This document shows positions 63,321-64,000 of a DNA stretch of 64,000 nucleotides, piece by piece. This DNA comes from JADLGL01 sp963732865. GTDB lineage: Bacteria; Pseudomonadota; Alphaproteobacteria; Rhizobiales; Kaistiaceae. Position numbers and translations under genes: made by a program. Position 1 is the stretch's first letter; each line of letters opens with the position of its first letter. The stretch is from positions 124,001 through 188,000 of the forward strand of contig CAVTBC010000003.1 of the NCBI GenBank assembly GCA_963732865.1, in the 5' to 3' direction. Below the pieces are notes generated by a model. It was given only the letters and a program-made list of their open reading frames with translations, made no database searches and was not told the origin of the DNA.

Positions 63321-64000
63321 ATGGGTCTTTTTCGTAAGTCTCTTTCGGCCGCGGCGGCGATCGGCCTAACTTTGGCCGTGGCCTCGCCAGCGCTGGCGCA
63401 GGACACGGGGCCGATCAAAGTCGGCATCCTCCACTCGCTATCGGGCACGATGGCGATCTCCGAGAGCGTGCTGAGCCAAGAAATTCAGATGCTGATCGAC
63501 CAGCAGAACGCCGCGGGCGGTCTGCTCGGCCGCCAGCTTGAGGCAGTCACCGTCGACCCGGCGTCCGACTGGCCGCGCTTCGCGGAACTGCTTCGCCAAC
63601 TGGTAACCGATGACGGTGTCGACGTCGTCTTCTGCTGCTGGACTTCGGTCAGCCGCAAATCGATCCTGCCGGTCGCCGAAGAACTCGACACCGTCGTGTT
63701 CTACCCGGTGCAGTACGAAGGCGAGGAAAGCTCGCGCAACATCTTCTACACCGGCGCCGCGCCGAACCAGCAGGCCATCCCGGCCATCGACTACCTGCTC
63801 GAGCAGGGTGTCGAGCGCTTCGTTCTGGAAGGCACTGACTACGTCTATCCGCGCACGACCAACCGCATCCTGCAGGCCTATCTCGCCTCCAAGGGTGTTG
63901 CTCCTGAAGACATCATCGAAGAGTACACCCCGTTCGGTCAGTCTGACTGGCAGACGATCGTGGCCAACATCGTGGCCTTCGGTTCCGAAGGTAAGCCGAC
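63321..64000 (+). CDS. urtA: Urea ABC transporter, substrate-binding protein (3' end outside window)
   Basis: Periplasmic urea-binding protein of the branched-chain amino-acid type (Peripla_BP_5). Signal peptide MGLFRKSLSAAAAIGLTLAV with cleavage at SPALAQ. Diagnostic text: IKVGILHSLSGTMAISESVL, QNAAGGLLGRQLE, VDVVFCCWTSVSRKSILPV, VVFYPVQYEGEESSRNIFYT, and FVLEGTDYVYPRTTN. Only 226 codons are visible. The usual urtBCDE genes should follow beyond the window. Preceded by a sigma-54 promoter; it sits after a guanidinase operon whose product is urea. Confidence 0.95.
   Translation, partial: MGLFRKSLSAAAAIGLTLAVASPALAQDTGPIKVGILHSLSGTMAISESVLSQEIQMLIDQQNAAGGLLGRQLEAVTVDPASDWPRFAELLRQLVTDDGVDVVFCCWTSVSRKSILPVAEELDTVVFYPVQYEGEESSRNIFYTGAAPNQQAIPAIDYLLEQGVERFVLEGTDYVYPRTTNRILQAYLASKGVAPEDIIEEYTPFGQSDWQTIVANIVAFGSEGKP

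Overview
The window looks like chromosomal DNA of a GC-rich alphaproteobacterium, most likely of the order Hyphomicrobiales (Rhizobiales). Evidence: an irr gene divergent from fabA-fabB-fabI, a PdhS/PleC/DivJ-like histidine kinase, a class I lysyl-tRNA synthetase, a bfd-bfr pair, and a tRNA-His without the encoded extra 5' G, a trait known from a subset of alphaproteobacteria.

Bases 1-32870 are core genome: the 3' part of xseA, a porin-like barrel, tRNA-His, a large PAS histidine kinase, a ferric-iron ABC transporter (binding protein and permease), AsmA, glucokinase, a glycerol-kinase relative whose substrate and catalytic residues are replaced, bacterioferritin and its ferredoxin, CoxG, two RNA-methyltransferase-type genes, lspA, lysS, irr, fabABI, lepA, otsBA, msrA, an aldo/keto reductase and tRNA-Ser. 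Several housekeeping genes (lysS, lepA, fbpB-like, msrA) and the Amt fusion carry one-base frameshifts. Residual sequencing error is a more likely cause than gene death.

Bases 32871-53000 are accessory. Next to tRNA-Ser lie three shredded pieces of serine recombinase, small orphan genes and long stretches with no gene. A six-gene block (36997-42743) follows: a nitrate/sulfonate-type ABC importer, then a thiolase-like protein, its Zn-ribbon/OB-fold partner and a class III CoA-transferase. It reads as uptake plus CoA-dependent breakdown of an unknown acid. After that come two paralogous PQQ alcohol dehydrogenases with the DxD lanthanide signature, a cytochrome c, a patatin and LysR/alcohol-dehydrogenase remnants.

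Bases 53136-64000 hold an ECF sigma/anti-sigma unit and then a nitrogen-scavenging block. An ammonium-transporter domain is fused to PAS-GGDEF-EAL. A clear guanidine-I (ykkC) riboswitch at 58482-58600 precedes an ABC importer of the 'urea carboxylase region' type, an agmatinase-family enzyme with features I associate with nickel guanidinases, and an uncharacterised protein with 20 histidines in its first 50 residues. A sigma-54 promoter then precedes urtA, the urea-transporter binding protein, which is cut by the window end. The best reading is guanidine sensing, import and hydrolysis to urea and ammonia, beside urea uptake and ammonium sensing. The histidine-rich protein is a candidate new nickel accessory factor.
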